A stretch of 64,000 bases of DNA from Kingdonia uniflora (lineage: Eukaryota > Streptophyta > Magnoliopsida > Ranunculales > Circaeasteraceae): positions 1,240,001 to 1,304,000 of the forward strand of contig JACGCM010001659.1 in NCBI GenBank assembly GCA_014058105.1. Reading direction: 5' to 3'. The first letter of the stretch is position 1. Each line of letters begins with the position of its first letter. The notes beneath the pieces are model-generated. The model did not search any database. It was not told where the DNA came from and saw nothing but the letters and a program-made list of their open reading frames with translations. Both the position numbers and the translations under genes were made by a program. This document shows positions 30,065 through 40,889 of the stretch, one piece after another.

Positions 30065-30808
30065 ATGGAGGCCTCAACCTCTGGTCGTTCGGCTGAGTCT
30101 GAAAATGTAGAATCTGATAGGGAGAACAAAGTAGGAGTGGTTCAATTTCTAGATTTCCCTAGAAAATTGATATCATACCCTCCAAACTCTAATATGTTTA
30201 GAGAGTTTTGTAAATCCAAGGCTTTTATAGGGGGAAGATGGTTAAATTTTGTAGAACATGCCGGTAAGCAATTTAGAAGATGTATAATAGGATCCGGGGA
30301 AGAACATTTCTTTCTATTGGCTGATTTAGAGAAGGAGAAATTGGATAGGGGAATAGACGAATCGATCTCTTTGGAGTATTATGATTGGAATGTTCAGGGC
30401 GACCTTGAAGAGGGTTTTCTGTGTTACCTATCTCAGTTAGAATACGGGCTGTGTCTACCCCTAAGCAATCTTGTAAAAGGGATAATGAATGGCATAAGGG
30501 CATGTTCTGCCTAATTGAACGGGAACATGTGGGAGATAATAAATATTTGTGGAAGTTTAAATAAGTTGTGGGAGGAGATTGAGGTGGAGAGGGGAATTTT
30601 TCCTGAAGATGTGTTGCAGTTTTATGGAGTGAAGAATTATTCTGTAAGTGGAGGGGAATATTTTTTGCGAGCTCGTCTCGACCTTTTCACTTCGATCTAA
30701 ATTCAACAGGTCAAATGTAGAATGATAATGTAATTTGGGTGAAAGGTGATTGCCTTCAGAGAGATGATGAAGAACCCATAGAACTTCTGAATATAACTGT
30801 GAAGAAAA
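30065..30808 (+). pseudogene. aORF3 of Gy2, exon 1 (globular domain)
   Basis: The best preserved copy. MEASTSGRSAESENVESDRE starts it; then VVQFLDFPRKLISYPP, FREFCKSKAFIGGRW, EEHFFLLADLEKEKLDRG, GFLCYLSQLEYGLCLPLSNL and, after a TAA at 30512 where relatives have Gln, LNGNMWEIINICGSLN and a Tyr/Phe-rich tail. A frameshift near 30680 precedes FDLNSTGQ...WVKGDCLQRDDEEP and the donor of intron 1. It resembles the plant putative gypsy-type transposon family; biochemical role unknown. Confidence 0.72.
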
Positions 30809-30887
30809 GTAAGTAAAATAATGTATAATCTCGAATTGCTTAAATTAAATGTTGTTCTATTGTTGATAATGTGTTGTTGCTTGATAG
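30809..30887 (+). other. aORF3 intron 1 (Gy2)
   Basis: Donor GTAAGTAAAATA after GAAGAAAA, acceptor GCTTGATAG, 79 bases; position matches Gy1, Gy3 and Gy4. Confidence 0.72.
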
Positions 30888-31370
30888 GTCCTCTGTCGAA
30901 TGTGAAGAAGAAGAAATCCCTGTTTGATACAGTTTCTCAGCAAGGGATCGAGCTTGAGGTAGTGCTAAAAGACCTCGGTATTAATAGAAATAAATGGGCT
31001 AATAGCAGGTCCGAGAAAGTTCTAAAATCTCAAGCAACGAGACTAATAACAGGTGTTGGTAGAAATAAGAAGAGGAGAGCTTATAGAGAGAGACAAGTGG
31101 TTTTGCCAAAGGCCTCTGTAGTAGATTTTACAGATGTGCCAGAGTCTAATACATTGAGCAAGCTAACTCGGGCGTTTCCGAAGAAGAAGATGTTAAAGCG
31201 TGGCACGACCTATGGAACCATGGGGAGTGGTGAGATCGAGGGAGATGCGAAAAAGAGAAGGGTAGATCCTTCTTCTGAACTAATTGGGGCGAAGGCCGCA
31301 GAGAATCGACCTGGTAAGGAAGACTAGTTGAAAGTTGTGGAGGACAGGACAAGGCTTGCAGCTCGCAAAG
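30888..31370 (+). pseudogene. aORF3 of Gy2, exon 2 (basic linker)
   Basis: Open except for one TAG at 31325. KKKKSLFDTVSQQGIELEVV and LKDLGINRNKWANSRSEKVL are shared with the other elements; a basic part follows (GRNKKRRAYRERQ, KKKMLKRG, DAKKRRVDPSS), and the exon ends VVEDRTRLAARK. Confidence 0.68.
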
Positions 31371-31472
31371 GTATAGAGGAGATGGGCAAAGTGAATAGTT
31401 TGATGATTTGAATGTTTTCTGAATTCTGTATAGTGATTCGAGCCTAAAATGTGTTTGATTTATTTTTTGTAG
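31371..31472 (+). other. aORF3 intron 2 (Gy2, probable)
   Basis: Candidate donor GTATAG at 31371 after CTCGCAAAG, acceptor ATTTTTTGTAG at 31472. Confidence 0.5.
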
Positions 31473-31889
31473 GCTACTCGCTTGATGAAGGGGATCTCCC
31501 TCAGGATGGAGGAGGAGAAAGTCGAGCTCGAGAGTGGGAAGGCAGAGCTCGAGAAGAAGGTAGCTCGATTAAAGTCCGATTTGGTTAGGGAGGGGAAGCG
31601 ACTGGCTTCTGTGCAGGTTGAACAAGTGGTGGAGATTATCGAGCTGACAGAAGAATTGTGGGTGAATCTGAATGAGGTGGTAGTCAAGCGTGACAGACTT
31701 AATTGGGTGCCACCTCCTCAATATGGGGTCCTCAAAGTTGGGGTGAATGACATTATGGAGGATACCTACATTGATGAGGAGGAGGATGAAGCTGATGGGG
31801 CTAGAGTTGTAAGAAGGTTGGATGATGCCTTTCCCCAAACTGAGCGAGAGAACCAAGTGGATGATATTGTGATCCCAGAGAATGAGAAG
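31473..31889 (+). CDS. aORF3 of Gy2, exon 3 (coiled coil), open
   Basis: Open over its full length: LMKGISLRMEEEKVELESGK, then heptads AELEKKVARLKSDLVREGKR and a second helix to about 31700, a GVLKVGVNDIMEDTYIDEEE hinge with strong acidic run, and an end at ENEKVK just past the donor at 31890. Homologous with Gy1 18178-18597 and with the Gy4 minus-strand frame 41923-42530. Confidence 0.65.
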
Positions 31890-32011
31890 GTAAAGTAAAA
31901 TTGTTGACTCTTTGGTTGTGTGATTATGAGGGGTTTGTGAACTGTAGCTGTATGGATCAATGTGGGATAAATTTTTACAGGCTAAGTGATGTTTGTAAAT
32001 CTTGTTTGTAG
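31890..32011 (+). other. aORF3 intron 3 (Gy2)
   Basis: Donor GTAAAGTAAAATT, acceptor TTGTTTGTAG, 122 bases; exon 4 begins AATCATAAGGATATGCACC and is cut after about 45 bases. Confidence 0.55.
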
Positions 32012-32064
32012 AATCATAAGGATATGCACCTCAGAATAAAAGAATTAAAGAACTTGTAAACCTG

Positions 32065-32367
32065 AGATGTTTTTGGCACTTGATCGCGATCTCTGGTTTG
32101 AGAAGCCTGTTAAGTATCCTACAGAGTTTGTAATGCTATCTGCATGGTTATCATCTAGTCTTCATGTCATTTGAACTCTGTCAAAAGAGCTTGTCGCTCA
32201 ACTTCGAGCTCCATCTCGCGGAGCTCTCGGTCAATAGTTAACTGACGTTCGAGCTCATTACATTTCTTTATTTTGGCATTAAGGTTTACCCATTATTTTA
32301 TAAGTTGTTCCGGTACAACTGAAAGATTGAGCTAGATTCCTGTTGCTGGTCTTCTGGAAGTGACCAT
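32065..32367 (-). pseudogene. Gag N-terminus of Gy2
   Basis: Minus-strand ATG at 32367 (MVTSRRPATGI) followed by CNELERQLTIDRELREMELE. Aligns with Gy1 gag 26280-26529. The rest of gag and all of pol are deleted. Confidence 0.75.
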
Positions 32368-32445
32368 GATTGGAGATTGATAGTATAGTGAATGTATGTC
32401 TTAGGATATCATGGAAATGTCTTCTTTCCCATAGATAATGCCAAA

Positions 32446-33030
32446 TGTAATGGTCTAATTCCGTAAGCTCGAGATAGCTCAGAATTAGCTCTTACACCAA
32501 TGTTCCTGTGACAAAAACTAATGTAAAGCAAGAAATAACACAGGTAATTTAGTGTGGAAAACCTTTGAATAGGTAAAAAACCACGATCTCGAGTTGAGGG
32601 CATTAGTAACAGTAACTTTTATTGCTTGAGGCTGATATCATATTACAAGCGATCTCTCGAACTATAAATACTTGATAAATAAGAAATTTGGTGTTTTGAA
32701 AATCTAAAAAATATGGTTTTTTTTTGTAATTTCTCGTATATTTTTTTGGTCCCTGTCTCTTTTAGAACTATTTCCTTATATAGGCCTTGCTCGCAATTCA
32801 TCATCGTGTTGAAGCACGTTCTCCGAACAATGTGGTATGTGGCGGTTGACTGAATAATTGTTGAGTTTGTGAGAGATAGGTATCTTTGGCTTGTTCATGC
32901 TTTTCTTTTGTTTATGTCAGGTGTCAAAGTTGATTGTTTATGTCACGTGTAAAATGCGTGAGTCTGATATGTATGTAGTTCAAGTTGAAGCCAGCTCGAA
33001 TTGGGTTAGGTCGAGGGATAGGTCCCTACA
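32446..33030 (-). repeat. 5' LTR of Gy2
   Basis: Minus strand TGTAGGGACCTATCCCTCGA at 33030 to ...GACCATTACA at 32446, followed by a primer site TTTGGCATTATCTATGGG. Related to the Gy1 LTR along its length, with a private AT-rich stretch (32655-32770). Confidence 0.85.
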
Positions 33031-33127
33031 CTAACTAAATAATATTACTTCAACCTGTTAAGTATTTAACCAAGTTGTTATAGTTCGTAACTTACTATCA
33101 TTATATACTTGCTTTGTTTTCTTTCAG

Positions 33128-33324
33128 GGGAGGGTGCTCCTGACTTCATTTTTTGAACACTTAATACTCGTCGTTGCATTCAAATTTGCTCAAAACCCTT
33201 TCCCGAGAGGAGGCATCACTTGCTGAAGTGGGGAGAGAGGATTGATGCTTCAATCTGGAAATCAAATGATTGCTCATTTGATGATGCTTTTCTTGTAGAT
33301 CCTTGGTACTCAAACTTGGGATGA
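33128..33324 (+). pseudogene. Candidate last exon of a host gene, fragment
   Basis: A pyrimidine-rich acceptor TTGTTTTCTTTCAG (to 33127) is followed by a frame of 64 codons interrupted by one TGA at 33154 and ending in TGA at 33322. Its product is neither repetitive nor retroelement-like (RCIQICSKPFPERRHHLLKW, then DDAFLVDPWYSNLG at the end), with Trp, Cys and charged residues in the mix of a conserved plant protein. An AATAAA lies at 33395-33400. Gy2 inserted 97 bases upstream, inside what would be the intron. I cannot name the protein. It could also be a captured gene fragment. Confidence 0.45.
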
Positions 33325-33499
33325 GAGTCACAGTACAAATATTTAGCTCTGTAATCTAATTAATGAAGTGATAGAGTTCAAACACATTGCATTTAATAAA
33401 GGTAATATAATTTAGCCAAATATTTTGCCTTTTGTATAATATGGTTGTGGTCCTGTAGAGGGGAGGGCAGGGCAGGGAATGGGCAATATTTGATTTTCA
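33325..33499 (+). other. 3' flank of candidate host exon
   Basis: Short AT-rich stretch with the AATAAA signal (33395-33400), then GGGGAGGGCAGGGCAGGG at 33460-33477. Nothing else recognised. Confidence 0.4.
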
Positions 33500-33834
33500 A
33501 TTTATTTTTTTATATATTTTTTGAGGTATTAACGTCATTGTAAAAATGTTATTGTTGAGGTATCAAAATCCTACCACGTCACTTCAAATATGACGTCAAA
33601 AGATTTCAACTATGTCATTTTTTAATGACGTTATTTAGTGATGTCAATAGAATACACTAGCCGACTGGCCACCAGAATTGGGTATCAACAATGTCATTTT
33701 TTGAAACCTCTTGTACGTTATTTAGTACCTACCTTTCCACGTCATCGCCTTCGACGTTATTTGTAGAAATGACATTAAATCCCTTTTACGTCATTTTTTT
33801 AATGACGTAAAAACCTATATTTGTTGTAGTAATT
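33500..33834. mobile_element. CACTA-like non-autonomous element end
   Basis: Right end reads TATATTTGTTGTAG, the complement of a CACTACAACAAATATA-type terminus, and is preceded by an inverted repeat TTACGTCATT...AATGACGTAA (33787-33813). Several further (A/T)GACGT(C/T)A motifs in both orientations fill the interval, like subterminal transposase-binding repeats of plant CACTA elements. The left terminus is not found, so the element is partial or the call is wrong. Confidence 0.4.
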
Positions 33835-34067
33835 TTTGTCTCTCCTCTCTCAACACTTAGTTTTTTTTTTAGGATCTCATCCCAATGGCTATGTTATCTA
33901 GAAATCTTGTTAAATAAGCCTCACAATGGCTATATTCCCTAAAAGACTTGTGAAACAAGTTTCTCAACGGCTAGTTTTCCAACTATAAATTGAGTGGATC
34001 TCCCAAAAATTTCTTACAACAATCACTATCTTCATATTATAATCTCTTGTTATCAATCAAGTTCATC

Positions 34068-34668
34068 ATGTCCAACTTATCACTCTCTTCATTATCATTA
34101 TCTTCCTCATCTTCCTCTGGATCGGAAGAACTTTTTTGACAAAAAATTTTATGATGCATGAGTATAGGAAGGTGTTTATGGAAATGGAAAAGGCGGAAGG
34201 GCAAGAGGCGACATCGTCACGTAAGCGGGGGAGATCATGCATTAGGGTATTTTAGTCTTATGGGAGCTTATTTTGGTCCCAATCCGATCTATAAAAGCAT
34301 CCCATTTTGCTACCGATTCTGTATGAGAGAAGGTACGTATCAACGTATTTATGATAAAGTTCTTTTTCGAACGACTGTTTTGTTCAAAAATATTCGAACG
34401 ACTGGTTTGTTCAAAAATAAAATGCCGTTAGGATGGAAGGTTTGTCAACTCACTCAAAGATAATATGCGCACTTCACATGCTATGTTATGGTACTTGTGG
34501 AGACGCCCAAGATGAATACATTTGGATTGGAGAGTCTATTGTTAACTTAAGTTTGACAAAAATTTTATAAAACAATTGTCAAAGAATATAAAGCTCAATA
34601 CCATAGATCCCCCGATGAGAATGACACAAAGGGGTTATTAGAAGTGAATGGACCACAAGGCTTCCCGA
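34068..34668 (+). pseudogene. PIF/Harbinger transposase, N-terminal part
   Basis: Ser-rich start at ATG 34068, then YFSLMGAYFGPNPIYKSIPF and CMREGTYQRIYDKVL, corresponding to the YF...P.Y....FR.RFRM......I region of plant Harbinger transposases. A perfect-looking tandem duplication of 27 bases (TTCGAACGACTGTTTTGTTC, 34364-34417) disrupts the middle. DENDTKGLLEVNGPQGFP ends the part, reading directly into the continuation at 47513. Stops and shifts make it inactive. Confidence 0.85.
34664..34668 (+). repeat. Target duplication CCCGA, left
   Basis: Identical to 47508-47512 on the other side of Gy4. Confidence 0.95.
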
Positions 34669-35300
34669 TGTAGCAGCCTACTCGCAGCCTTCTAGCTCCA
34701 ATCGAACACTCGAAGGCTACATCAAAGCCTACCTGATGACCCAAAGTCTAATAAACCCATAATCAATCCCCTTTGAGACTATATGAATACTCGACAGCCA
34801 GCTCACTCGATAGAATGGCGGAGCACACCGCTCAACAACAATAGTGTCAGATCCAACAACCACAGTGTCAGAACCAACAAGCTACAGTGTCAGACCCGAC
34901 AGTTACGGCGTCAGAACCAACTCCGGGTACAAGTCAATTGTCCGGCGGATACTCTTATAATTTGGCCTCCCATGGTGACTTAGCCCTTCCTATGTTCTAT
35001 AAATAGGAGGGAGGGGAAATTATGGAAGGGTTAAAAAAACTCTCCCAATAGGCCTTGAACTTTACCTTTAAATACCTTGTAATTACCCTGTACTCAAAAC
35101 TTTAACTACTCGAACTTTATATCAATACTCTTAAAAATTCTCATCAGAGGTCATGGAGTAACCCATTCTAGGCCTCCACGCAAGTATATTTCCAATAGAT
35201 TAGTCACATTAATACTAATTATATGCTTTAATCATTTGGTTGAGGAAAATATTCATAGTGTAAGAGTCAACTTCCTTCCTCCCAAAGTTAGGCCCATACA
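34669..35300 (+). repeat. 5' LTR of Gy4
   Basis: TGTAGCAGCCTACTCGCAGC to GGCCCATACA, 632 bases. Contains repeated CAGTGTCAGA units (34845-34915) and a TATA box CTATAAATAGGAGGG near 34996. Primer site TTTAGCGTCGTTTGTG follows. Confidence 0.95.
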
Positions 35301-35383
35301 TTTAGCGTCGTTTGTGCTTTCCCACCCTACCAGTTTCCCCTGCCTTGTACTTTCCTTTTCTCAAATCCTACTAACCACTTCTA

Positions 35384-36740
35384 ATGGCCCCCACCCTCCG
35401 CTCTACTTCCACCTATGCCGGCAACACCCCTGACGGAGTGGCCGCCCAGCTCACCCTACTTACCCAGCAATTCGCTCAGGCTGAGGAGCAACACCGAACA
35501 TAATTACATCAAAAGCGCAAAGAACACCGTCACGAGTTTGAAGCCGAATGGCAATGCCGTTTGGATGGTGTAGACCGACAATATCCTGCCCTCGATGATC
35601 TGGGAATACAGTTCACAAGCCGTAACGATCTTAGCCTCAAGATGCACTTTTACCGTCTCGAGCACCTGCCCCATTGCGCGTCCCTTCCCGCTCCCGATTG
35701 TGGGCCCAACCACATCCTGACATACCCCCGGTCCATCTTGGTGCTGAGGGTGCTCCCCCCACCATCCTCCCTACCGGTTCAATCTACCTTGGCATACATC
35801 CCACGAAGGATTCGTTCGATTCCATCCTTCGAACTACCAGACAACCTCGACGTTGCCCTGCTCGAGAACGACTCGGGGAGCGCAGCGCTGAACATACACC
35901 GAATATTTGACCTCTTCCCCTTTAACCTCAAAGATCCCCTCCTCATCCTGCTTATCTTACAGAACAGGACTTCGACCAGAAAACCCATCTTGTCATCTGA
36001 ATCAGTGCGAGCCCTACACCGAACTCGTAGAGCCGGTTAAACAACCCCCTCTGCCCCAAACTCTACACTATCGAACTGCCTCCAAATTTATGTGCTCCCA
36101 ATATCAACAAATATCGTAACACTGGCCCTAAATCCCACGTCCTCATATTCCAAAATGCTTTAAGCCTTTACTCGACGGCCAACCACCTGATTTGTACTTT
36201 ATCCCACCAGCCTCACAGACAGCCCTCTCAGATGGTATCATAACTTTCTTAGATGGTATCGTAACACCGACCCTCAATCCCACGTCCTCGAATTCCAAAA
36301 TGCTTTAAGCCTTTACTCGACGGCCGACCACCTGATGTTTTGACTTTTTCCCACCAGCCTCACAGACAGCCCTCTCAGATGGTATCATAACTTTCCCAGT
36401 GGCTCGATCCGAAGCTTTAAACAATTATCTAATTTTTTCATCTCCTATCTCATAGGAGACTGAGAGCCGCAAACGCCACCACACTGACAATATTACTGAA
36501 GCCCACAAAAAATGGCTCAAGCCGGTCTTACCTAAGCTTACTATCAGCATCCTTCTACCGTAGATTCTGGCATACCCCATATGGCGTACCCCTTTCCCCA
36601 TCGAGGTCAAACAAGGCGAACCTTACTGCCATAACCATAAGTGTAACTGCCACCACACAAATAAATGTTTCGCACTGCAGCGCTCTCCCGAAATAATCCT
36701 CAAGGCGGGTCATCTACATCAGTATGTTGCCGACCTCCCT
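35384..36740 (+). pseudogene. Gag of Gy4, broken, with internal duplication
   Basis: ATG at 35384 (MAPTLRSTSTYAGN) is homologous with the Gy0 start. A stop at 35501 interrupts the coiled-coil part; the same frame then stays open from 35561 to 36040. The gag core (TDP.SHV..FQNALSLYSTA.HL...F) is present twice in tandem, with a period of 144 bases (36110-36398). A Cys/His block YCHNHKCNCHHTNKCFALQR ends the protein near 36680. Several frameshifts. Confidence 0.8.
36110..36398 (+). repeat. 144-bp tandem duplication in Gy4 gag
   Basis: AATCCCACGTCCTC recurs at 36131 and 36275, and the similarity runs through both units to GATGGTATCATAACTTTC. The period is a multiple of three. Confidence 0.85.
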
Positions 36741-36959
36741 AGTTACCTCAACGGGTCATACCTTAAACCTCAACCCGCCCCTGCCGCCAACCCAGTCGAG
36801 GTACATATCTACAAGGTTCATTTCATCAAGGAAAATAATATTGATAGCGGTCATTCTAAAAGTAAGCGCAAGCGTGTTGAAGAATGTTGTAAACTCACTT
36901 ACCAGGAGAAACTACCCGCCCTCCTGCCATAATCAAGTCAATATCCCGGACCCGAGGGT

Positions 36960-37370
36960 ACCTCATTTATCGACTACGACGCATCGCATGTTCATTTTCC
37001 CCACTCCGACCCTTTTGTCATTATGATTAAGGTCGAACACCTCGTCCTCCACACCATGCTTATCGATACGGGAAGTGCAGCTGATGTACTTTTCCTTCAA
37101 ACCGTTCAAGCCATTAACAAAACATACCCCATCACTGCCGTCAATGTCAAACTGATTGGTTTTAATGGGGCTATCGAAGTCGTCATTGGTCAAATTGGCA
37201 TTCCAGTTACTACCGGCCCAGTTACACATCAGACCAATTTTCTTGTCATCGACAAGAAATCTTATATCTCGGTATCCTTGGGCGCGACTGGCTCCATGCC
37301 ATGCACGCCATACCTTCGAACTACAATCAAAACCTTCGTTTCACTACCCCCTGTGGTACGTGGAACTTAA
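36960..37370 (+). pseudogene. Aspartic protease of Gy4
   Basis: Open from 37023 to 37370. MLIDTGSAADVLF carries the catalytic Asp (codon at 37065); downstream LIGFNGAIEVVIGQIGIPVT and THQTNFLVIDK give the flap-like and C-terminal parts. The domain releases gag and pol products. The frame is intact here but the fusion to its neighbours is broken. Confidence 0.85.
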
Positions 37371-37689
37371 AAGGCTCACAACGCCTCTCCCGTTCATGTG
37401 AGCATCCAGAGATCGATCAGACCCAGAAACTCGTCAAACTACCATAGCAATTAATGTTTCCCTCAATCTCTATACCTTCAACACCCGCCATCTCACCCAT
37501 CAAACCCACTGTCTATATTGAACTCGACGGTCGGGGCTGAGGTACGTTCATTGGTACCTTTCTAGATGAGACCGAGCGCCTCGAACTCACCGGCTTCCTT
37601 CGAGCCAACAAAGACATCTTCGCATAGACATTCCAGGAGATGCCCGGTGTCGACCCCAGTTTAGCATGTCATCGCCACGACCTCATCCC

Positions 37690-38600
37690 TCACACTACAG
37701 CAGTAAAGTAGAAGAAGAGTACATTGACCCCACGACTTCGAGAAGCTGTAAACCTCGAGGTCGACAAGCCCATAGGAACGGGTTTCATCAGAGAAATCAA
37801 GTACGCTGACTGGATATCCAACATTGTTGTAGTTCCTAAAATGAATGGCAAGATCAGAATTTGCGTCAACTTCACAGACCTCAACAAAACACAGTAAAGG
37901 ATAGCTTCCCCCTCTCGATCATTTCAGTCCTCCTGGATGCCACTGCTGGACTTGAACGACTATCAATGATGGACGTGGCTTTGGGTTACAATCAGGTACC
38001 CCTTCTCCCCGAGGATCAACTTAAAACTTTTTTTATCACTGAACAAGGCCTTTACTGTTTTAACGTCATTCTCTTTGGCCTTAAAATTTTGGGAACCACT
38101 TACCAACACCTTGTTACAACCATGTTTCAACCCTTGCTTGGCAAGTCGGTCGAAGTTTACATCGACGACATATTATGCAAGAGCCTCCAAAAATAGACCC
38201 ACATCCAGGACCTAACCGAAGTCTTCTCGATACTTCGAACATACAACATTAAACTTAACCCAGATAAATGCTAGTTTGGTGTTTCGTCTGGCAAATTATT
38301 AGGCCACCTCATCAGCAAACGAGGTATCGAGATTGACCCTACTCATATTCAAGCCCTCATCGACATGCCATCCCCCCGAACCAAAAGAGATGTCCAAAAG
38401 GTGGCTGGCAAGATAGAGGCCATTAACCACTTTATTTTGAAATCTTCAAACCGTTGTGCTTGGCTCTTCTCTCTCTTACGTGATCAAGGCATCCACAAGG
38501 CCAAAAAGAAAAACAACCCTAAGATCAATTTGAGACCCGACTATGAACATACCTTTCTCAAACTTAAAACATAACTCAGTCGACCACCCATCATCAGTAC
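37690..38600 (+). pseudogene. Reverse transcriptase of Gy4, broken
   Basis: After a shifted N-terminal part, 37861-38196 is open: TVKDSFPLSIISVLLDATAG, MMDVALGYNQVPL and the catalytic YIDD at 38158-38169. A stop at 38194, another at 38271 (TAG where Gy1 has CAG), then open again 38365-38574 (MPSPRTKRDVQKVAGKIEAI). Synthesises cDNA from element RNA in intact relatives. Confidence 0.92.
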
Positions 38601-39510
38601 GCCTATCAAAGGTGAAATGATTTTGATATACCTCGCGGTCACCGATACTTCTATCAGTTTAGTCCTCATTCTGCTCGAATCTAACATTGAGAAACCTGTA
38701 TACTTTATCAGCAAAACCCTGACACCCGCAGAAACTCGATATACAAAACTTGAGCGTTTGCTCCTCACCCTTATCTACACTTCTTAAAAACTTAAACCAT
38801 ATTTTCAAGCTCACCTTAACCGCGTTATCACAAGTTATCCCCTTCGAGAAGTACTTAGCAAGAAAGATAAATCTAGACGGGTACAGTAGTGGTTTGTTTA
38901 TCTTGCCGAACACAATATTATATTTGAGAAGCAGGTATCTCAAAAAGGCCAAGCAGTTGCCAATTTCCTAGTAGACTTCCTGGTTGAAGATGTCGATTGG
39001 GAGGATCACGAGGATGGCCTACTAGAAGACCAGCCCGAACAAACCAACCCATGGAACCCTAACACAGGCTGGGATCTCTTCACAGATGGATCTGTTAGAC
39101 CTAATGGTTCGGAGATCGGTATCGTCCGGGTTACACTTACTAATGATCAAATTAAAAAGGTAGTCAAGTTAAACTTTGAATACTCCAACAACGAGGCAAA
39201 GTATGAAGCCTTGATCCATAGCCTCGACCTCGCACTTAATCTTAGTGTTCCAAAAGTGGCCATTTTCATAGATTCCCAACTTGTTTATAGACAATACACC
39301 GGTAAAAATCAAGCCAACAGTCGCATGGTCGAGTATGCTACTCTCGTCCGCCAGTGCATGGACCATTTTCCTAAAAAATCTTCCATTACTCACTACCCCC
39401 GAGGCCAAAATAGATACGCAGATGCCCTCACCTTTATAGCAGTTATGTTGGGCCAGTCCAAATCTCGAATACTCCATATCGAAGTACTCGAACGCCCAAG
39501 TATCGACCAG
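38600..39510 (+). pseudogene. RNase H region of Gy4
   Basis: KPVYFISKTLTPAETRYTKL begins the first RNase H-like part, interrupted by stops at 38785 and 38884. A second part, open from 39211, has FTDGS (39079 onward), NNEAKYEALIHSLDLAL, FIDSQLV and ITHYPRGQNRYADAL, containing the expected acidic residues. Two RNase H-like modules are typical of Tat elements. Confidence 0.82.
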
Positions 39511-40790
39511 ATAGAAGTCAATGCCATCAATATTGGGGGTGAGAGTCTCGATCCAGAAGACTGGAGAATACCATTTCTCGCCTACTTTAGCAGTTCTACC
39601 TTACCAAACGACCCCAAAGCCAAACGGTCGTTATTAGAGAACTGCCGCAGATACATCATTCTTAAAGGAGAATTACATCGTAAATCCCCAAATGGCGTCC
39701 TCCTCCGATGCATATCTCAAAAAGAAGCTTCTAAAATTCTTGCCAAACTCCATGAAGGTACCTGCGGTGCTCACACCGCTGGTCGGTCTATGGCCCTTCG
39801 AGCCGTCTCCCAAGGTCTATTATGGCCCAATATGAAGAAGCAAGCCAAGGAGTACGCCAAACACTGTAACAAATGCCAACGTCACACCCACGACATCCAT
39901 AGCCCTTCGCAAGATATCCATTTTAGTCAAGTCACTTGACCATTCAAGCGCTGGAACATTGATCTTATGGGTCATTTTCCTAAAGCATCGGGTAGCCGCA
40001 AAAATGTTCTTGTAGCAACATATTACTTTACTAAATGGGTCGAATCCATGCCTTTATGTCGAACTAGAGAAGAAGAAGTCATTTAATTTCTATGGGAGAA
40101 CATTATTACATGTTTCGGCTGCCCTCATATGATTCGATGTGACAATGATCCACAGCTTGTTGGGAACAAAGTCCAAAATTTCCTCAAGAAGTACAACATC
40201 ATCTTCTCCTCCTCAACACCTTACTACCCCCAAGGGAATGGTTAGGTCGAAGCAATCAATAAAATAATATTCGACGGTCTCAAGAAGCGTGTCGATGCGA
40301 AGAAAGGATGATGGGTTCAAGAACTACAGTATGTACTCTGGGCCTATCAAACAACACCAAGAAAGGCAACGGGTTACACACCTTTGCTTCTAGCTTATGG
40401 TAACGAAGCAGTGCTACCCACTCAATTTAAAGTACCAACACAAGATCCTAACCTCCCAGACGAAGATAATGAGTTTGAACTCGGATGTAATATGTTGTGA
40501 ATCGATGAAACCAGAGACCGAGCCATCGCTAACCTCGGCCGGTGTCATCTCTCCCACTAAAAGTTATACAACAATAGAGTTCGACCACGCAGTTTCAATA
40601 TTGGAGATTTTGTACTTCGACGTGTCACACAATCTTCGAAGTTTCAAAATGCCGACAAACTAGCCGAATCCTGGGAAGGGCCTTACATCGTGTACGATAA
40701 AACTGACAAGGGTTCATATTACCTGATGACAAAAGATGAAGAGCCTCTACCTAATCCATGGAATACAATGTAACTAGTTTCATGCAAAAG
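39510..40790 (+). pseudogene. Integrase of Gy4, broken
   Basis: Zinc-binding part: LHEGTCGAHTAGRSM then YAKHCNKCQRHTHD. A TGA at 39937 follows. Core: WNIDLMGHFP with Asp at 39961, RCDNDPQ with Asp at 40141, and Glu at 40249 after PQGNG, a D-D-35-E arrangement with all three residues kept. C-terminal part ends WEGPYIVYDK and LPNPWNTM. Stops at 40084, 40243 and 40309. Confidence 0.9.
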
Positions 40791-40889
40791 GATATGGCCT
40801 CTACCTTGTTCACCTGATGTAAATATAGAATAATCAATGAACACATTTTTTTCTTGAACTTCGCATCATGTCTTCCAGTAAAAGTTTTA

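Larger units (their letters stand above)
28630..33030 (-). mobile_element. Tat-lineage deletion derivative Gy2 (no pol)
   Basis: 5' LTR 33030-32446 on the minus strand, then gag N-terminus (32367 to about 32065), then directly the antisense cassette (plus strand) from aORF3 exon 4 back to aORF2. Protease, reverse transcriptase, RNase H, integrase and the aORF3 C-terminus are absent; the breakpoint is near 32058-32075. The 3' end and 3' LTR are missing where Co5 abuts. Related to Gy1 but distinct in LTR. Confidence 0.82.
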
